A DNA stretch of 64,000 nt. Origin: RGIG5579 sp045541915 (lineage in GTDB: Bacteria > Bacillota > Clostridia > Oscillospirales > SIG627). The notes beneath the pieces were generated by a model. The model was given only the letters and a program-made list of their open reading frames with translations, had not been told where the DNA came from and ran no database searches. This document shows, piece after piece, positions 33,835-42,864 of this stretch. Location of the stretch: assembly GCA_045541915.1 (NCBI GenBank), contig JAZQJZ010000032.1, positions 62,001-126,000 of the forward strand, in the 5' to 3' direction. The position numbers and the translations under genes were made by a program. The stretch's first letter is position 1; every line of letters begins with the position of its first letter.

Positions 33835-34586
33835 TTTGTCTCCTCCTTGCTGGAACGATCCTTATAAACACCGAGAGGATAATACGGGATCATTTTTTCG
33901 TCAATCCATTCCAGGGCTTTTTTCGGTGTCATACCCCAGTTAGTGGGACAGGAAGAAAGCACTTCGACCAAAGAAAACCCTTTTTTATCAATCTGATTCT
34001 GGAAGGCTTTTTTGATCGCTTTCTTGGCATTTTTAATGTTCTTCACATTGTTGACGGTAACACGTTCCAGATATTCCGGTCCATCCAATTGAGAAAGCAT
34101 TTCGCAAACCTTAATGGGAAAGCCGCACGCATTTACATCTCTTCCGTAGGGAGAGGTTTGAGTCACCTGGCCGGGAAGCGAGGTGGGCGCCATTTGACCG
34201 CCGGTCATACCGTAGATTGCATTGTTGATGAAAATGATCGTAATATTTTCATTTCTTGCGGCGGCGTGAACCGTTTCAGCCATACCGATAGAAGCCAAAT
34301 CGCCGTCTCCCTGGTACGTAAATACAATATGATTATCAGGATCGGAGCGCTTTACACCGGTGGCAACAGCAGGAGCTCTGCCGTGTGCCGCCTCGATCAT
34401 ATCGCAGTTGAAATAGTCATAAGCCATAACAGAGCAACCGACAGGGGCGACACCGATGGTCTTCCCTTCAATGCCCAATTCGTCAATGACCTCTGCAACC
34501 AAGCGGTGAACGATACCGTGGGTGCAGCCGGGACAGTAGTGCATCGGCACGTCGGCCATTGCACGGGGTTTATCAAATACTACCAT
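33831..34586 (-). CDS. vorA: 2-oxoacid:ferredoxin oxidoreductase, beta (TPP-binding) subunit
   Basis: A 251-residue thiamine diphosphate subunit. The Fe-S/TPP region shows HYCPGCTHGI near the start, TPP/Mg motif GDGDLASIG with NNAIYGMTGGQ, and VGCSVMAYDYF. The start at 34586 (MVVFDKPRAM) has GAGGTG upstream; the longer frame lacks a site. It lies 10 bases after the alpha gene. The lone CPGC with few other cysteines matches 2-oxoglutarate/2-oxoisovalerate-type beta subunits, where most clusters are in the delta ferredoxin. Confidence 0.88.
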   Translation of the reverse strand: MVVFDKPRAMADVPMHYCPGCTHGIVHRLVAEVIDELGIEGKTIGVAPVGCSVMAYDYFNCDMIEAAHGRAPAVATGVKRSDPDNHIVFTYQGDGDLASIGMAETVHAAARNENITIIFINNAIYGMTGGQMAPTSLPGQVTQTSPYGRDVNACGFPIKVCEMLSQLDGPEYLERVTVNNVKNIKNAKKAIKKAFQNQIDKKGFSLVEVLSSCPTNWGMTPKKALEWIDEKMIPYYPLGVYKDRSSKEETK

Positions 34587-34596
34587 TCTATTCACC

Positions 34597-35649
34597 TCAT
34601 TTCTGTGCGTCAACAATTGCCTGCAGAACCTGCTCGGGAGAAGGAATCATGCCGCCGACGCGGTTGCACAGGGTTACGGGCACCTTGCATTGGGTGGCAA
34701 GCTTTACATCTTCGATCATCTGACCCATAGAAAGTTCAACAGAGATGATCTTCTTCACCTTTTCTGCCGCTTTCTCAAAGGGGGCCTTGGGGAAGGGCCA
34801 AAGGGTGATGGGACGGATCAAGCCAACCTTAATTCCCTGTCGTCTTGCTTCATTGATCGCATTTTTCGAAATGCGAGCAGCGATACCAAAGGCAGCAACA
34901 CAGATTTCTGCATCTTCCATCATGTATTCTTCATACATTGCCTCATTCTCTTCGACGATGCGATAACGCTCATAGCGCTCAAAGTTAGTCTTTTCCAGTT
35001 CTTCCGGCTTCAAGAACAGAGAGTTTACAATATTGTGCTTCCGTTCCATTTTGGTGCCGGTGGTAGCCCAAGGCTTTTCGGGAACTGCCTTCAACTCAAA
35101 ATCAAGAGAAACAGGCTCCATCATCTGGCCCATGGTACCGTCAGCTAAAATCATAGCAGTCATACGGTAGGTATCGGCCAATTCAAATCCCTTTACAGTC
35201 AATTCAGCCATTTCCTGTACCGAGCTGGGGGCCAGAACGATCATATGAAAATCGCCGTGTGCCGCACCGCGAGTAGCCTGGAAATAGTCCGACTGGCTGG
35301 GCTGAATACCGCCAAGACCGGGGCCGCCGCGTTGTACATTTACAACCAAAGCGGGCAGGTCCGCTCCGGCAAGATAACTGAGCCCCTCCCCTTTCAGTGA
35401 AATTCCGGGGCTAGAGGAAGAGGTCATAACACGCTTGCCGGTAGAAGCAACACCGTAGACCATATTGATGGCAGCAATTTCGCTTTCTGCCTGGAGAAAG
35501 GTACCGCCGATTTTGGGCATTTTCTTTGCCATGTAAGCGGCAACCTCAGTTTGGGGAGTAATGGGATAACCAAAGTAATGACGGCAACCGGCAAAAATTG
35601 CCGCTTCCGCGATGGCTTCGTTACCCTTCATCAAAATCTTATCAGCCAT
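34597..35649 (-). CDS. vorB: 2-oxoacid:ferredoxin oxidoreductase, alpha subunit (VorB-like)
   Basis: A 350-residue alpha subunit with the pyrimidine-binding domain (GNEAIAEAAIFAGCRHYFGYPITPQTE at the N-terminus) and the TSSSSPGISLKGEGLSYLAG loop. The layout fits the VorB/KorA group of strict anaerobes. Start ATG at 35649 follows GAGAGGTG. In reverse, such enzymes fix CO2 on acyl-CoAs using reduced ferredoxin, which with the neighbouring ligase and aminotransferase would yield amino acids from fatty acids. Confidence 0.88.
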   Translation of the reverse strand: MADKILMKGNEAIAEAAIFAGCRHYFGYPITPQTEVAAYMAKKMPKIGGTFLQAESEIAAINMVYGVASTGKRVMTSSSSPGISLKGEGLSYLAGADLPALVVNVQRGGPGLGGIQPSQSDYFQATRGAAHGDFHMIVLAPSSVQEMAELTVKGFELADTYRMTAMILADGTMGQMMEPVSLDFELKAVPEKPWATTGTKMERKHNIVNSLFLKPEELEKTNFERYERYRIVEENEAMYEEYMMEDAEICVAAFGIAARISKNAINEARRQGIKVGLIRPITLWPFPKAPFEKAAEKVKKIISVELSMGQMIEDVKLATQCKVPVTLCNRVGGMIPSPEQVLQAIVDAQK

Positions 35650-35654
35650 TTTCT

Positions 35655-35861
35655 TCACCTCTCAACCTTAATGACGCAATCAGGACACATCTGTGCGCAG
35701 AATGCACAGCCAACGCAGGCTGCTTGGTCAGTAATTTCCGCGGGATGATGCCCCTTCATATTGATTTTATCGGGAGCCAAGCGAATCAGCTTCTTAGGAC
35801 AAGCATCGACACAAAGCCCGCATCCCTTACAAAAATCGGTTTTAAATGTTAGTTTTGCCAT
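35655..35861 (-). CDS. vorD: 2-oxoacid:ferredoxin oxidoreductase, delta (ferredoxin) subunit
   Basis: A 68-residue ferredoxin with two [4Fe-4S] motifs: CKGCGLCVDACP (11-22) and CVGCAFCAQMCP (49-60). It passes electrons between the TPP centre and soluble ferredoxin. First of the four subunit genes, 5 bases before the alpha subunit. Confidence 0.92.
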   Translation of the reverse strand: MAKLTFKTDFCKGCGLCVDACPKKLIRLAPDKINMKGHHPAEITDQAACVGCAFCAQMCPDCVIKVER

Positions 35862-35884
35862 AATTATTCTCCTTATTTAGAGTT

Positions 35885-36544
35885 TCAAAAATACTTTTTC
35901 TGGAGGGTCAACGGAAACAGAGAAGGTATTCTCCCGTCAAGCTCACAGAAAAGTTCTTTTTTTACTGACGTAAAATGAATGGGTAGACCTGAAAGCCGGG
36001 AAAACGCTTCCGCCTTTTTCATTGAATTAAGCACATCTTCCGCGCTTGTCTCTTCTCCTAAATTGGAGTTATTGACAATGCCGGTAAAACGAATCCCAGA
36101 CGCAATTTCCATTTCTCTCATCACTTGCAGAAGTGATTCAAGATCCCGAGTTAACGGACGGAAGAAATTGATAACAAGAAGCATTTCATAGTCATTCTCC
36201 TCCAGAATCGAGGGAGTCAGTCTTCCCAAAGCAAGCGCACCTCGGTCATCGCCTCCAACGTCCAAAACAAATGACGTACTTTTATCATCTACAACGGAAT
36301 ACATTTCCTGAGGAAGCGCCGGAATATCCACATTGGTATTGGCGTATTCTGAAGAAATTAGCGGAATCTTTGCTTCAGAGAGCGCTGCTGCGCTATCTTT
36401 TGTTCTAAAATACGGATTGACAATATCAAGATCCGCAATGGCAACCTTTTCCCCATTTTTCTTTTTGGTAAAAGCAAGATTGATTGCCACATTGGTTTTT
36501 CCGCTTCCGTAGTGCCCGGCGAGAATGGTGATTCGTTTAGCCAT
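35885..36544 (-). CDS. P-loop ATPase of the MinD/ParA/CobQ type, role unknown
   Basis: A 219-residue nucleotide-binding protein with Walker A GHYGSGKT (10-17), a switch-like DLDIVNPYFRT segment (about 38-48) and LDVGGDDRGALALG as Walker B-like region (about 94-107). It resembles MinD/ParA-like cluster-loading or maturation ATPases but lacks the paired ParA Lys and the CxxC of ApbC/Mrp. It sits between ilvE (8-base overlap) and the ferredoxin subunit inside the Val T-box operon, so it may mature or regulate the oxidoreductase. That is an inference from position. Confidence 0.75.
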   Translation of the reverse strand: MAKRITILAGHYGSGKTNVAINLAFTKKKNGEKVAIADLDIVNPYFRTKDSAAALSEAKIPLISSEYANTNVDIPALPQEMYSVVDDKSTSFVLDVGGDDRGALALGRLTPSILEENDYEMLLVINFFRPLTRDLESLLQVMREMEIASGIRFTGIVNNSNLGEETSAEDVLNSMKKAEAFSRLSGLPIHFTSVKKELFCELDGRIPSLFPLTLQKKYF

Positions 36545-37616
36545 TACAAACTTTCACACACCAATTGTTTTCATCCTTGATCTTGCCCCACTGAATTCCA
36601 GTAAGGGAATCGTAAAGCTTCTGGGTCAGATCGCCGATCTTGTTGTCACAAACAACGTATTCCTTGCCTTGATAGAAAAGCTGTCCGATGGGAGAAACAA
36701 CAGCGGCAGTGCCGGTTCCCCACGCCTCTTCCAATTTGCCGGAAGCGGCTGCCTGGAACAGTTCATCCACAGAAATCAGTCTTTCCTCAACGGTATATCC
36801 CCAAGAGCGAAGCAGATCAATGCAGCTCTTTCTGGTAATACCGGGAAGAACCGAGCCGGTCAGCTCAGGGGTAATGATCTTTCCGTCGATTTTGAACATA
36901 ACGTTCATTGCGCCTACTTCTTCGATATATTTGCGTTCCACACCGTCAAGCCAAAGAACCTGAGTATAACCCTGCTTTTCAGCACGGTCACCGGCACGGA
37001 GACTGGCAGCGTAGTTACCGCCGCACTTGGCATATCCGGTACCGCCGCGAACCGCACGAACATCCTGAGATTCAATGGCAATTTTAACCGGGTTGATGCC
37101 CTCTGCATAATAGGCGCCGACGGGAGAACAGATCACAGCAAAGGTTGCATTTTTGACAGAGTGCACACCCAAGTGAGGATCGTTGCCGTACATATACGGA
37201 CGAATATAGAGACTGGTACCCTCAGAATGAGGAATCCAATCCTTTTCCAGTTCCACAATGGTTTTGAGAATATCAAGGCAGCCTTCTTCATCCAGCTGAG
37301 GCAAACAAAGTCTTTCTGCGCTGGCATTAAGGCGCTTCACATTTTCCATGGGACGGAACAGACGAATTTCATTTTCCGCGGTGCGATAGGCCTTCATACC
37401 TTCAAAAATTTCCACGCCATAATGGAACACGGTAGAAGCAGGATGAAGCGGAATCGGACCAAAAGGAACGATCCGAGCATCATGCCATCCCTTCTCTGCA
37501 TTGTAATCCATCAAGAACATATGGTCGGTAAAGATCTTACCGAAGCCCAATTTGGATTCATCAGCAGGCTTTTCCTTGGGATTGGTGGTTTTGGTAATCG
37601 TAATGGGATATTTCAT
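36537..37616 (-). CDS. ilvE: Branched-chain amino acid aminotransferase
   Basis: A 359-residue fold-type IV PLP aminotransferase. The PLP Lys is in YAKCGGNYAASL (about residue 197), with the FHYGVEIFEGMKAYR substrate loop near 64-78 and GTGTAAVVSPIG near the C-terminus. The long form (about 350 residues) matches the type II BCAT group of Firmicutes and eukaryotes. It follows an HTH-cupin acyl-CoA synthetase by 24 bases within a Val-type T-box operon, consistent with making valine (and Leu/Ile) from 2-oxoacids. Confidence 0.93.
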   Translation of the reverse strand: MKYPITITKTTNPKEKPADESKLGFGKIFTDHMFLMDYNAEKGWHDARIVPFGPIPLHPASTVFHYGVEIFEGMKAYRTAENEIRLFRPMENVKRLNASAERLCLPQLDEEGCLDILKTIVELEKDWIPHSEGTSLYIRPYMYGNDPHLGVHSVKNATFAVICSPVGAYYAEGINPVKIAIESQDVRAVRGGTGYAKCGGNYAASLRAGDRAEKQGYTQVLWLDGVERKYIEEVGAMNVMFKIDGKIITPELTGSVLPGITRKSCIDLLRSWGYTVEERLISVDELFQAAASGKLEEAWGTGTAAVVSPIGQLFYQGKEYVVCDNKIGDLTQKLYDSLTGIQWGKIKDENNWCVKVCNG

Positions 37617-37640
37617 TTCAAAATCTCCTTTTCTTGAACA

Positions 37641-39929
37641 TTACAGCTTGTTTCTTTGAATCTTGCCACTTACCGTCTTGGGCAATTCATCCCGGAAGAC
37701 AACAAGTCGCGGATACTTATAAGGCGCTGTGTGCACCTTTACATAATTTTGAATCTCTTTTTTCAATTCTTCAGTGGGTTCTGTTCCCTTCGTCAGGACG
37801 ATGCTTGCTTTTACGATCTGACCGCGAACTTCATCGGGAGCGGCAGAAACACCGCATTCCAAAACATAGGGAAGCTCCATAATCACACTTTCAATTTCAA
37901 ACGGACCAATGCGATAGCCGGAGGACTTGATCACATCGTCGGCTCTGCCCACATACCAGAAGAAGCCATCTTCATCACGCCAAGCAAGATCGCCGGTGTG
38001 ATAGTAGCCGTCTCGGATGACTTCCGCGGTTTTCTCCTCGTCGTTATAATAACCGACAAAAAGTCCACAGGGAGCACCGTTTTTCAAATTGATCACCACT
38101 TCGCCCGGTTCACCGGTAGAGACGGGATTGCCGTCGGGATCTAAAAGCTCCACATCATAAATGGGAGCAGGTTTGCCCATAGAGCCAATCTTATGAGGAG
38201 CTCCAATCATATTGCCCACGATCATGGTGCTTTCAGTCTGCCCAAAGCCCTCTAAAATTTGAAGGCCGGTGGCCTTTTCAAATTGGCGGTAAACCTCGGG
38301 GTTCAATGCTTCGCCGGCAGTGGTCATATGACGGACCGAGGAAAGGTCAAATTTGGAAATATCTTGCTTGACCATCATACGAAGCATGGTGGGCGGTGCA
38401 CAGAAGGTGGTAATTTGATGTTTAGCAAACATCGGCAAGATCTGAGAAGCATCAAAACGATCAAAGTCATACACAAAGATGGCAGCCTCGCACAGCCACT
38501 GACCGTATAGTTTACCCCACATGGATTTTGCCCAACCGGTATCGGAAATGGTAAAATGCAGTCCATCGGGTTCCACAGAATGCCAGTACTTTGCCGTGTG
38601 GAAATGACCGAGAGGATACTTGTGATTGTGTGCCGCGATCTTGGGATAACCGGAGGTACCGGAGGTAAAGAACATCAAGAGAAGGTCGTCACCGCAGGCA
38701 GATTCTTCCGTACGATTAAAATGAGAGCTATAAAGGGGATATTCCTCATCAAATGTTCTCCAGCCTTCTCTCTGACCGTTTACGATCAATTTAATGTCAA
38801 GCTGGGGATGATTTGCACAGGCGCGGTCAACATGAGAAGCCACCTGTCCGTCAGCAGTGCAGATGATGCCGCGAATGCCGGCAGCACCGAAACGGTAATC
38901 CAGATCGTGCTCCAGCAGTTGATTAGGTGCCGGAATGGCAACTGCGCCGATCTTATTGAGACCGAGCATAGCAAACCAAAACTGATAGTGCCGCTTTAAA
39001 ATCAGCATCACACGGTCACCTTTTTTGATTCCCAGGGATTTAAAATAGTTGGCGCACTGGTTGGAAAGGCGTTTTAAGTCCTTGAAGGTAAATCTTCTTT
39101 CCGTCAAATTCTCGGAAATATGAAGCATTGCCAATTTTTCCGGCTCACGTGCGGCAAGCTCATCGATCAAATCAAAAGCAAAATTGAATTTTTCGGTGTT
39201 TTTGAATCGGATGGAGGTGGGAGTGCCATTGGCATCCTCTTCCACATCGATAAATTTTTGATAAATCCTCTCCTTGGTGTCCTTTTCCACACGCTTTACA
39301 CCGGAAATTTCCTTGGGACGGTCAAGCTCCGGAATCGGCTCGCCCGTGGGATTTAAAACGATAGCATAGAAAACGCAGTCTCTTCCCTTCACTGCAATCA
39401 TACCGTGAGGAGCTGAACTGTCGAAATAAATACTGTCGCCAGGGCCAAGGATTTCTCTATGCTCGCCAATTTGAACCAAAAGATACCCTTCTAATACAAT
39501 GTCACACTCCTGGCCGGCGTGAGTGGTCAATTCGATGTCACGATTTTGCGCATTTTCATCATAGCGGCTTCTGACAAACAAAGGCTCTGCAATTCGATTC
39601 TGGAAAGCATATGCCATATTATAATAAGTCATACCGTGAGCATTGGAGATTTCCTGGCCGGCACCGCTTCTGGTGACAGTATAGGACTTCAGCTTCGGGC
39701 TATGACCTTCTATAATATCGGTCACGTTAACATTCAAAGCCAAAGCACACCGATAAATAAAAGCAAAGTTTAAATCACACTTTCCATTTTCACAATCCAA
39801 GTATTCCTCCACCGTAACGCCGGTTTTGACCGACATTTCTTGAGGAGTCAGATTTTCAATTTCTCTCAACTCGCGAATACGCGAGGCCATTTCCTGGATT
39901 TTGAATTCCAAACCAGTGATTTGTTCCAT
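37641..39929 (-). CDS. HTH-XRE + cupin + acyl-CoA synthetase fusion (Val T-box operon)
   Basis: A 762-residue three-part protein. Residues 14-70 form an XRE helix-turn-helix (RIRELREIENLTPQEMS), 105-185 a cupin (HAGQECDIVLEGYLLVQIG, GDSIYFDSSAPHG), and about 250-762 an AMP-forming acyl-CoA synthetase close to the medium-chain (ACSM/MACS) group: FFTSGTSGYPK, GFGQTE, TGDLAWRDEDG, SSGYRIGPFEIE and catalytic Lys in SGKIQRNKL. The N-terminal half alone would look like a SinR/PuuR-type regulator. It is followed by ilvE and the oxidoreductase genes and preceded by a GUA T-box, so isobutyrate is the best guess for substrate. Confidence 0.87.
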   Translation of the reverse strand: MEQITGLEFKIQEMASRIRELREIENLTPQEMSVKTGVTVEEYLDCENGKCDLNFAFIYRCALALNVNVTDIIEGHSPKLKSYTVTRSGAGQEISNAHGMTYYNMAYAFQNRIAEPLFVRSRYDENAQNRDIELTTHAGQECDIVLEGYLLVQIGEHREILGPGDSIYFDSSAPHGMIAVKGRDCVFYAIVLNPTGEPIPELDRPKEISGVKRVEKDTKERIYQKFIDVEEDANGTPTSIRFKNTEKFNFAFDLIDELAAREPEKLAMLHISENLTERRFTFKDLKRLSNQCANYFKSLGIKKGDRVMLILKRHYQFWFAMLGLNKIGAVAIPAPNQLLEHDLDYRFGAAGIRGIICTADGQVASHVDRACANHPQLDIKLIVNGQREGWRTFDEEYPLYSSHFNRTEESACGDDLLLMFFTSGTSGYPKIAAHNHKYPLGHFHTAKYWHSVEPDGLHFTISDTGWAKSMWGKLYGQWLCEAAIFVYDFDRFDASQILPMFAKHQITTFCAPPTMLRMMVKQDISKFDLSSVRHMTTAGEALNPEVYRQFEKATGLQILEGFGQTESTMIVGNMIGAPHKIGSMGKPAPIYDVELLDPDGNPVSTGEPGEVVINLKNGAPCGLFVGYYNDEEKTAEVIRDGYYHTGDLAWRDEDGFFWYVGRADDVIKSSGYRIGPFEIESVIMELPYVLECGVSAAPDEVRGQIVKASIVLTKGTEPTEELKKEIQNYVKVHTAPYKYPRLVVFRDELPKTVSGKIQRNKL

Positions 39930-39950
39930 TTAAAACTCCATATCCGGGAC

Positions 39951-40226
39951 AAAAAATAGCACTCGTCCCAAAGGTCATTTTCTTTGAGACGAGTGCGAAA
40001 CGATCAAAGCACCCGCGGTACCACTCAAATTGCTGAAAAATCAGCCACTCAGGATCCATCAATCCTTATGCATTAACGCAGCAGTCACGGAGAGGTTCTA
40101 CTTCCTTTCGGTTTCTTCCTCTCGGCTCAGAAGCTACATACACAAATTTGTTTCCAATGGCTTGCACCAACCGCCACCTCTCTGAGGTCGCAAATTTATG
40201 AACTCTTCATCATTGCCTTTGAAATC
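39951..40226 (-). promoter_or_regulatory. T-box leader, specifier GUA (valine)
   Basis: Minus-strand leader with T-box GAGTGGTACCGCGG around 40012-40026 and a terminator hairpin at 39959-39996 followed by a T-run. The Stem I apical hairpin carries GGCGGTTGGTGCAAGCC. The end of Stem I reads GTA-G-CTTCTGAGC, placing specifier GUA at 40135-40137, with the 5' partner GAUGAAGAG near 40205. The bulge UGGU fits A73 of tRNA-Val. It controls seven genes from the HTH-cupin ligase to the gamma subunit; the remainder of this 363-base gap is promoter. Confidence 0.9.
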
Positions 40227-40232
40227 TTTGAA

Positions 40233-40261
40233 ATTGTACCACAAATACGGAAAAATGTCAA
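40233..40261 (-). promoter_or_regulatory. Promoter of the Val T-box operon
   Basis: Minus-strand TTGACA (40256-40261) and TACAAT (40233-40238), 17-base spacer. Confidence 0.8.
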
Positions 40262-40292
40262 GCATTTTCACATTTGTTCTTTGTCCGAAAAA

Positions 40293-42560
40293 TCAAAGCT
40301 TATTTCTTTGGATCTTACCACTGATGGTTTTGGGAAGTTCTTCGCGGAAAACTACAACACGAGGATATTTATAAGGTGCAGTATGTTCCTTTACATAGTT
40401 CTGAATCTCTTTTTTCAGTTCCTCGCTGGGAACGGTTCCCTTTGTAAGAACAATGCTTGCTTTTACAACCTGACCGCGCACTTCATCGGGAGCGGCAGAA
40501 ACGCCACATTCCACAACGTATGGAAGCTCCATGATGACACTTTCGATTTCAAACGGTCCGATACGGTAGCCGGAAGACTTGATCACATCATCCACCCGGC
40601 TGACATACCAAAAGTAACCGTCCTCATCACGCCAAGCAGTGTCACCAGTATGATAGACACCGTCGTACCAGGCATCATTGGTTTTTTCCTTGTCGCGGTA
40701 ATACTCCTTAAACAAGCCGCAAGGAACTGCTTTATCCGTGCGAATGACAATCTCGCCCACTTCGCCGGTTGCCACACTATTGCCCTCGGGATCTACCACA
40801 TCCACATCAAATTGTGGAGAAGCTTTTCCCATAGAACCGATTTTCGGCGCGGTGCCGGCAAGATTTGCAATGGCAAGGGTGGTTTCGGTCTGACCGAAGC
40901 CTTCCATAATTTCAAGACCGGTGGCTTCCTTGAATTTTTTGTGCACTTCAGGATTGAGAGCCTCTCCTGCAGTGGTCATGTGGTGGATGGACGAAAGGTC
41001 GTGCTTACTTAAATCTCCACGGATCAGCATCCGAAGCATAGTGGGAGGAGCGCAGAAGGTGGTGATATTATACTTTGCAAACATCGGCAGAATGTCATTT
41101 TCATCAAATCGGTCAAAATCGTAAACAAACACTGCCCCTTCGCACAGCCATTGGCCGTAAAGCTTTCCCCAAAGGGATTTTCCCCATCCGGTATCGGAAA
41201 TGGTCAGATGGAGGCCATCTCTTTCGCAGCAATGCCAATACTTTGCAGTCACAAAATGGCCCAAAGCGTAAGTGTGCTTGTGTGCCGCCATTTTGGGATT
41301 TCCAGTAGTACCGGAAGTAAAGAACATCAATGCAGTCTCATCCCCGGCAGAGGCGTTTTCCGGACGAACAAATTTTCTGGAAAAAAGCTTGAATTCTTCA
41401 TCAAAATTGTGCCAGCCCTCTTTCTTTTCGCCAACGATGATCTTTGTTTTAAGAGAGGGGCACTTCTCTGCTGCAGCGGCGGCGCAATCGGAAACATCGC
41501 CGTCGGAGGTGCAGACAATAGCAGAAACGCTTGCCGCATCAAAACGGTACTGAAAATCGTGTTCCTTCAGCTGATTGGTGGCCGGGATAGCTACTGCACC
41601 CATTTTGTGAAGAGCCACCATAGCAAACCAAAACTGATAATGACGCTTCAACACCAGCATAACCTTATCGCCGCGCTTGATACCAAGGGATGTAAAATAG
41701 TTGGCGCATTGGTTGGAATAATGCTTGATATCCTTAAATGTAAAGCGACGTTCGGTTTTATTCTTATCCAGATGAAGCATCGCAAGCTTATCGGGGTATT
41801 TTTCTGCAATCTCATCCACGATATCAAAGCCAAAGTTAAAGGTTTCAGTGTTGGTAAAATCAATTTTTTTCAGAAGACCGTTTTCATCTTCTTCCGTCTT
41901 TACAAACTTCTCACAGATGAGGGATTCGGACTTGGTTGCTGCCACCAGGTTTTTCAGGACCGAATCGTCCTTAACGTCCTCTTCACCCGGAAGTACCACG
42001 GCACAAAATACGCAGTCCTGACCATCAACAGCGATCATACCGTGAGGTGTCGAGCTGTTATAGTAGATGCTATCGCCCTCCCCCAAAATCTCGGTATGAG
42101 AACCGATCTGAACCTTTAGTTTTCCACTAACTACCAAATCAAATTCCTGACCGCTATGGGTGGCGAGATGAATGGGTTTATTCTGTTGAGAAGGATCATA
42201 TTCATAACGAACCCAATAGGGCTCAGCAATCTTGTCGCGGAATTTGGGAGCCAGGTTTTGGATGGTGATTCCATCCTCTCTGGCAGTCTGCTGACCTTCT
42301 CCCTTTCGGGTAACCGTGTAAGAAGAAAGCAGCGCGCTTTTTCCTTCCAGAAGATCGGTAATACCGATACCAAACTCCAAGGAACACTTATGTAGAAAAG
42401 AGAACGGGAAATCCAGATCGCCATTTTCATAGGAAACGTACTCTTCCGCGCTCACTTCGGTTCTTTCGGCCATTTCTTCGGCAGACAAACCGGTAATTTC
42501 ACGCATCTCACGAATTCGCAACGCGATCTCTTTGAGTTTGTTTTCAGAAAATGTAGCCAT
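40293..42560 (-). CDS. HTH-XRE + cupin + acyl-CoA synthetase fusion (Ile T-box gene)
   Basis: A 755-residue paralog of the Val-operon ligase with the same three parts: XRE helix-turn-helix (about 8-65), cupin (about 100-180, HSGQEFDLVVSGKLKVQIG and GDSIYYNSSTPHG) and an acyl-CoA synthetase (FFTSGTTGNPK, GFGQTE, SSGYRIGPFEIE, SGKIQRNKL). The last 70 residues are almost identical between the two. The start at 42560 has AAAGGAGG upstream; the longer frame runs into the T-box terminator and was rejected. It is alone behind an AUC (Ile) T-box, so 2-methylbutyrate is a reasonable guess for substrate. Confidence 0.87.
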   Translation of the reverse strand: MATFSENKLKEIALRIREMREITGLSAEEMAERTEVSAEEYVSYENGDLDFPFSFLHKCSLEFGIGITDLLEGKSALLSSYTVTRKGEGQQTAREDGITIQNLAPKFRDKIAEPYWVRYEYDPSQQNKPIHLATHSGQEFDLVVSGKLKVQIGSHTEILGEGDSIYYNSSTPHGMIAVDGQDCVFCAVVLPGEEDVKDDSVLKNLVAATKSESLICEKFVKTEEDENGLLKKIDFTNTETFNFGFDIVDEIAEKYPDKLAMLHLDKNKTERRFTFKDIKHYSNQCANYFTSLGIKRGDKVMLVLKRHYQFWFAMVALHKMGAVAIPATNQLKEHDFQYRFDAASVSAIVCTSDGDVSDCAAAAAEKCPSLKTKIIVGEKKEGWHNFDEEFKLFSRKFVRPENASAGDETALMFFTSGTTGNPKMAAHKHTYALGHFVTAKYWHCCERDGLHLTISDTGWGKSLWGKLYGQWLCEGAVFVYDFDRFDENDILPMFAKYNITTFCAPPTMLRMLIRGDLSKHDLSSIHHMTTAGEALNPEVHKKFKEATGLEIMEGFGQTETTLAIANLAGTAPKIGSMGKASPQFDVDVVDPEGNSVATGEVGEIVIRTDKAVPCGLFKEYYRDKEKTNDAWYDGVYHTGDTAWRDEDGYFWYVSRVDDVIKSSGYRIGPFEIESVIMELPYVVECGVSAAPDEVRGQVVKASIVLTKGTVPSEELKKEIQNYVKEHTAPYKYPRVVVFREELPKTISGKIQRNKL

Positions 42561-42592
42561 TTTGCTTCCTCCTTTATAATGGAAAATAAAAT

Positions 42593-42858
42593 AAAAAAAC
42601 CGTCTCAAAGCTTTCACTTTGAGACGGGTAAAAAACTTTACTCGCGGTACCACTCAAATTGCAGTTGAACTGCCACTCTTGGGATCAAACAATCCCTATG
42701 CCTTGACGCAGCAATCACGGGAGAAATCTACTTGCAAGCGCTTTCGGATCTCCAGCTCAGAAGGGATGGGCAACTGAAAAACACCCTCTATCGGCTTTCA
42801 CCAAGCGCCGACTCTCTGAAAGAAAATGTCTTCTGCCGTCTTCATCACAGCTTTTATG
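42593..42858 (-). promoter_or_regulatory. T-box leader, specifier AUC (isoleucine)
   Basis: Minus-strand leader with T-box GAGTGGTACCGCGA around 42643-42656 and an 11-bp terminator (42600-42627) followed by T7. The Stem I apical hairpin contains GGCGCTTGGTGAAAGCC. The end of Stem I reads ATC-C-CTTCTGAGC, giving specifier AUC at 42765-42767, although the base after the codon is a pyrimidine rather than the usual purine. The bulge UGGU fits A73 of tRNA-Ile. In the rest of this 403-base gap I see the promoter, and nothing in 42893-42963. Confidence 0.87.
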
Positions 42859-42864
42859 TCAGTG

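Noticed and set aside
40293..42653. Longer version of the Ile-type ligase starting at 42653
   Set aside because: The extra 31 codons run through the T-box terminator hairpin, and an AAAGGAGG site lies directly before the ATG at 42560.
32961..42858. First reading of the T-box specifiers as UCA, ACC and AGC (serine/threonine) after the GAA trinucleotide
   Set aside because: These codons lie 3' of the GAGC that ends Stem I. In B. subtilis glyQS the known codon GGC precedes A-UUCUUGAGC. Aligning on that element gives CUC, GUA and AUC. The UGGU bulge also fits A73, whereas tRNA-Ser has G73.
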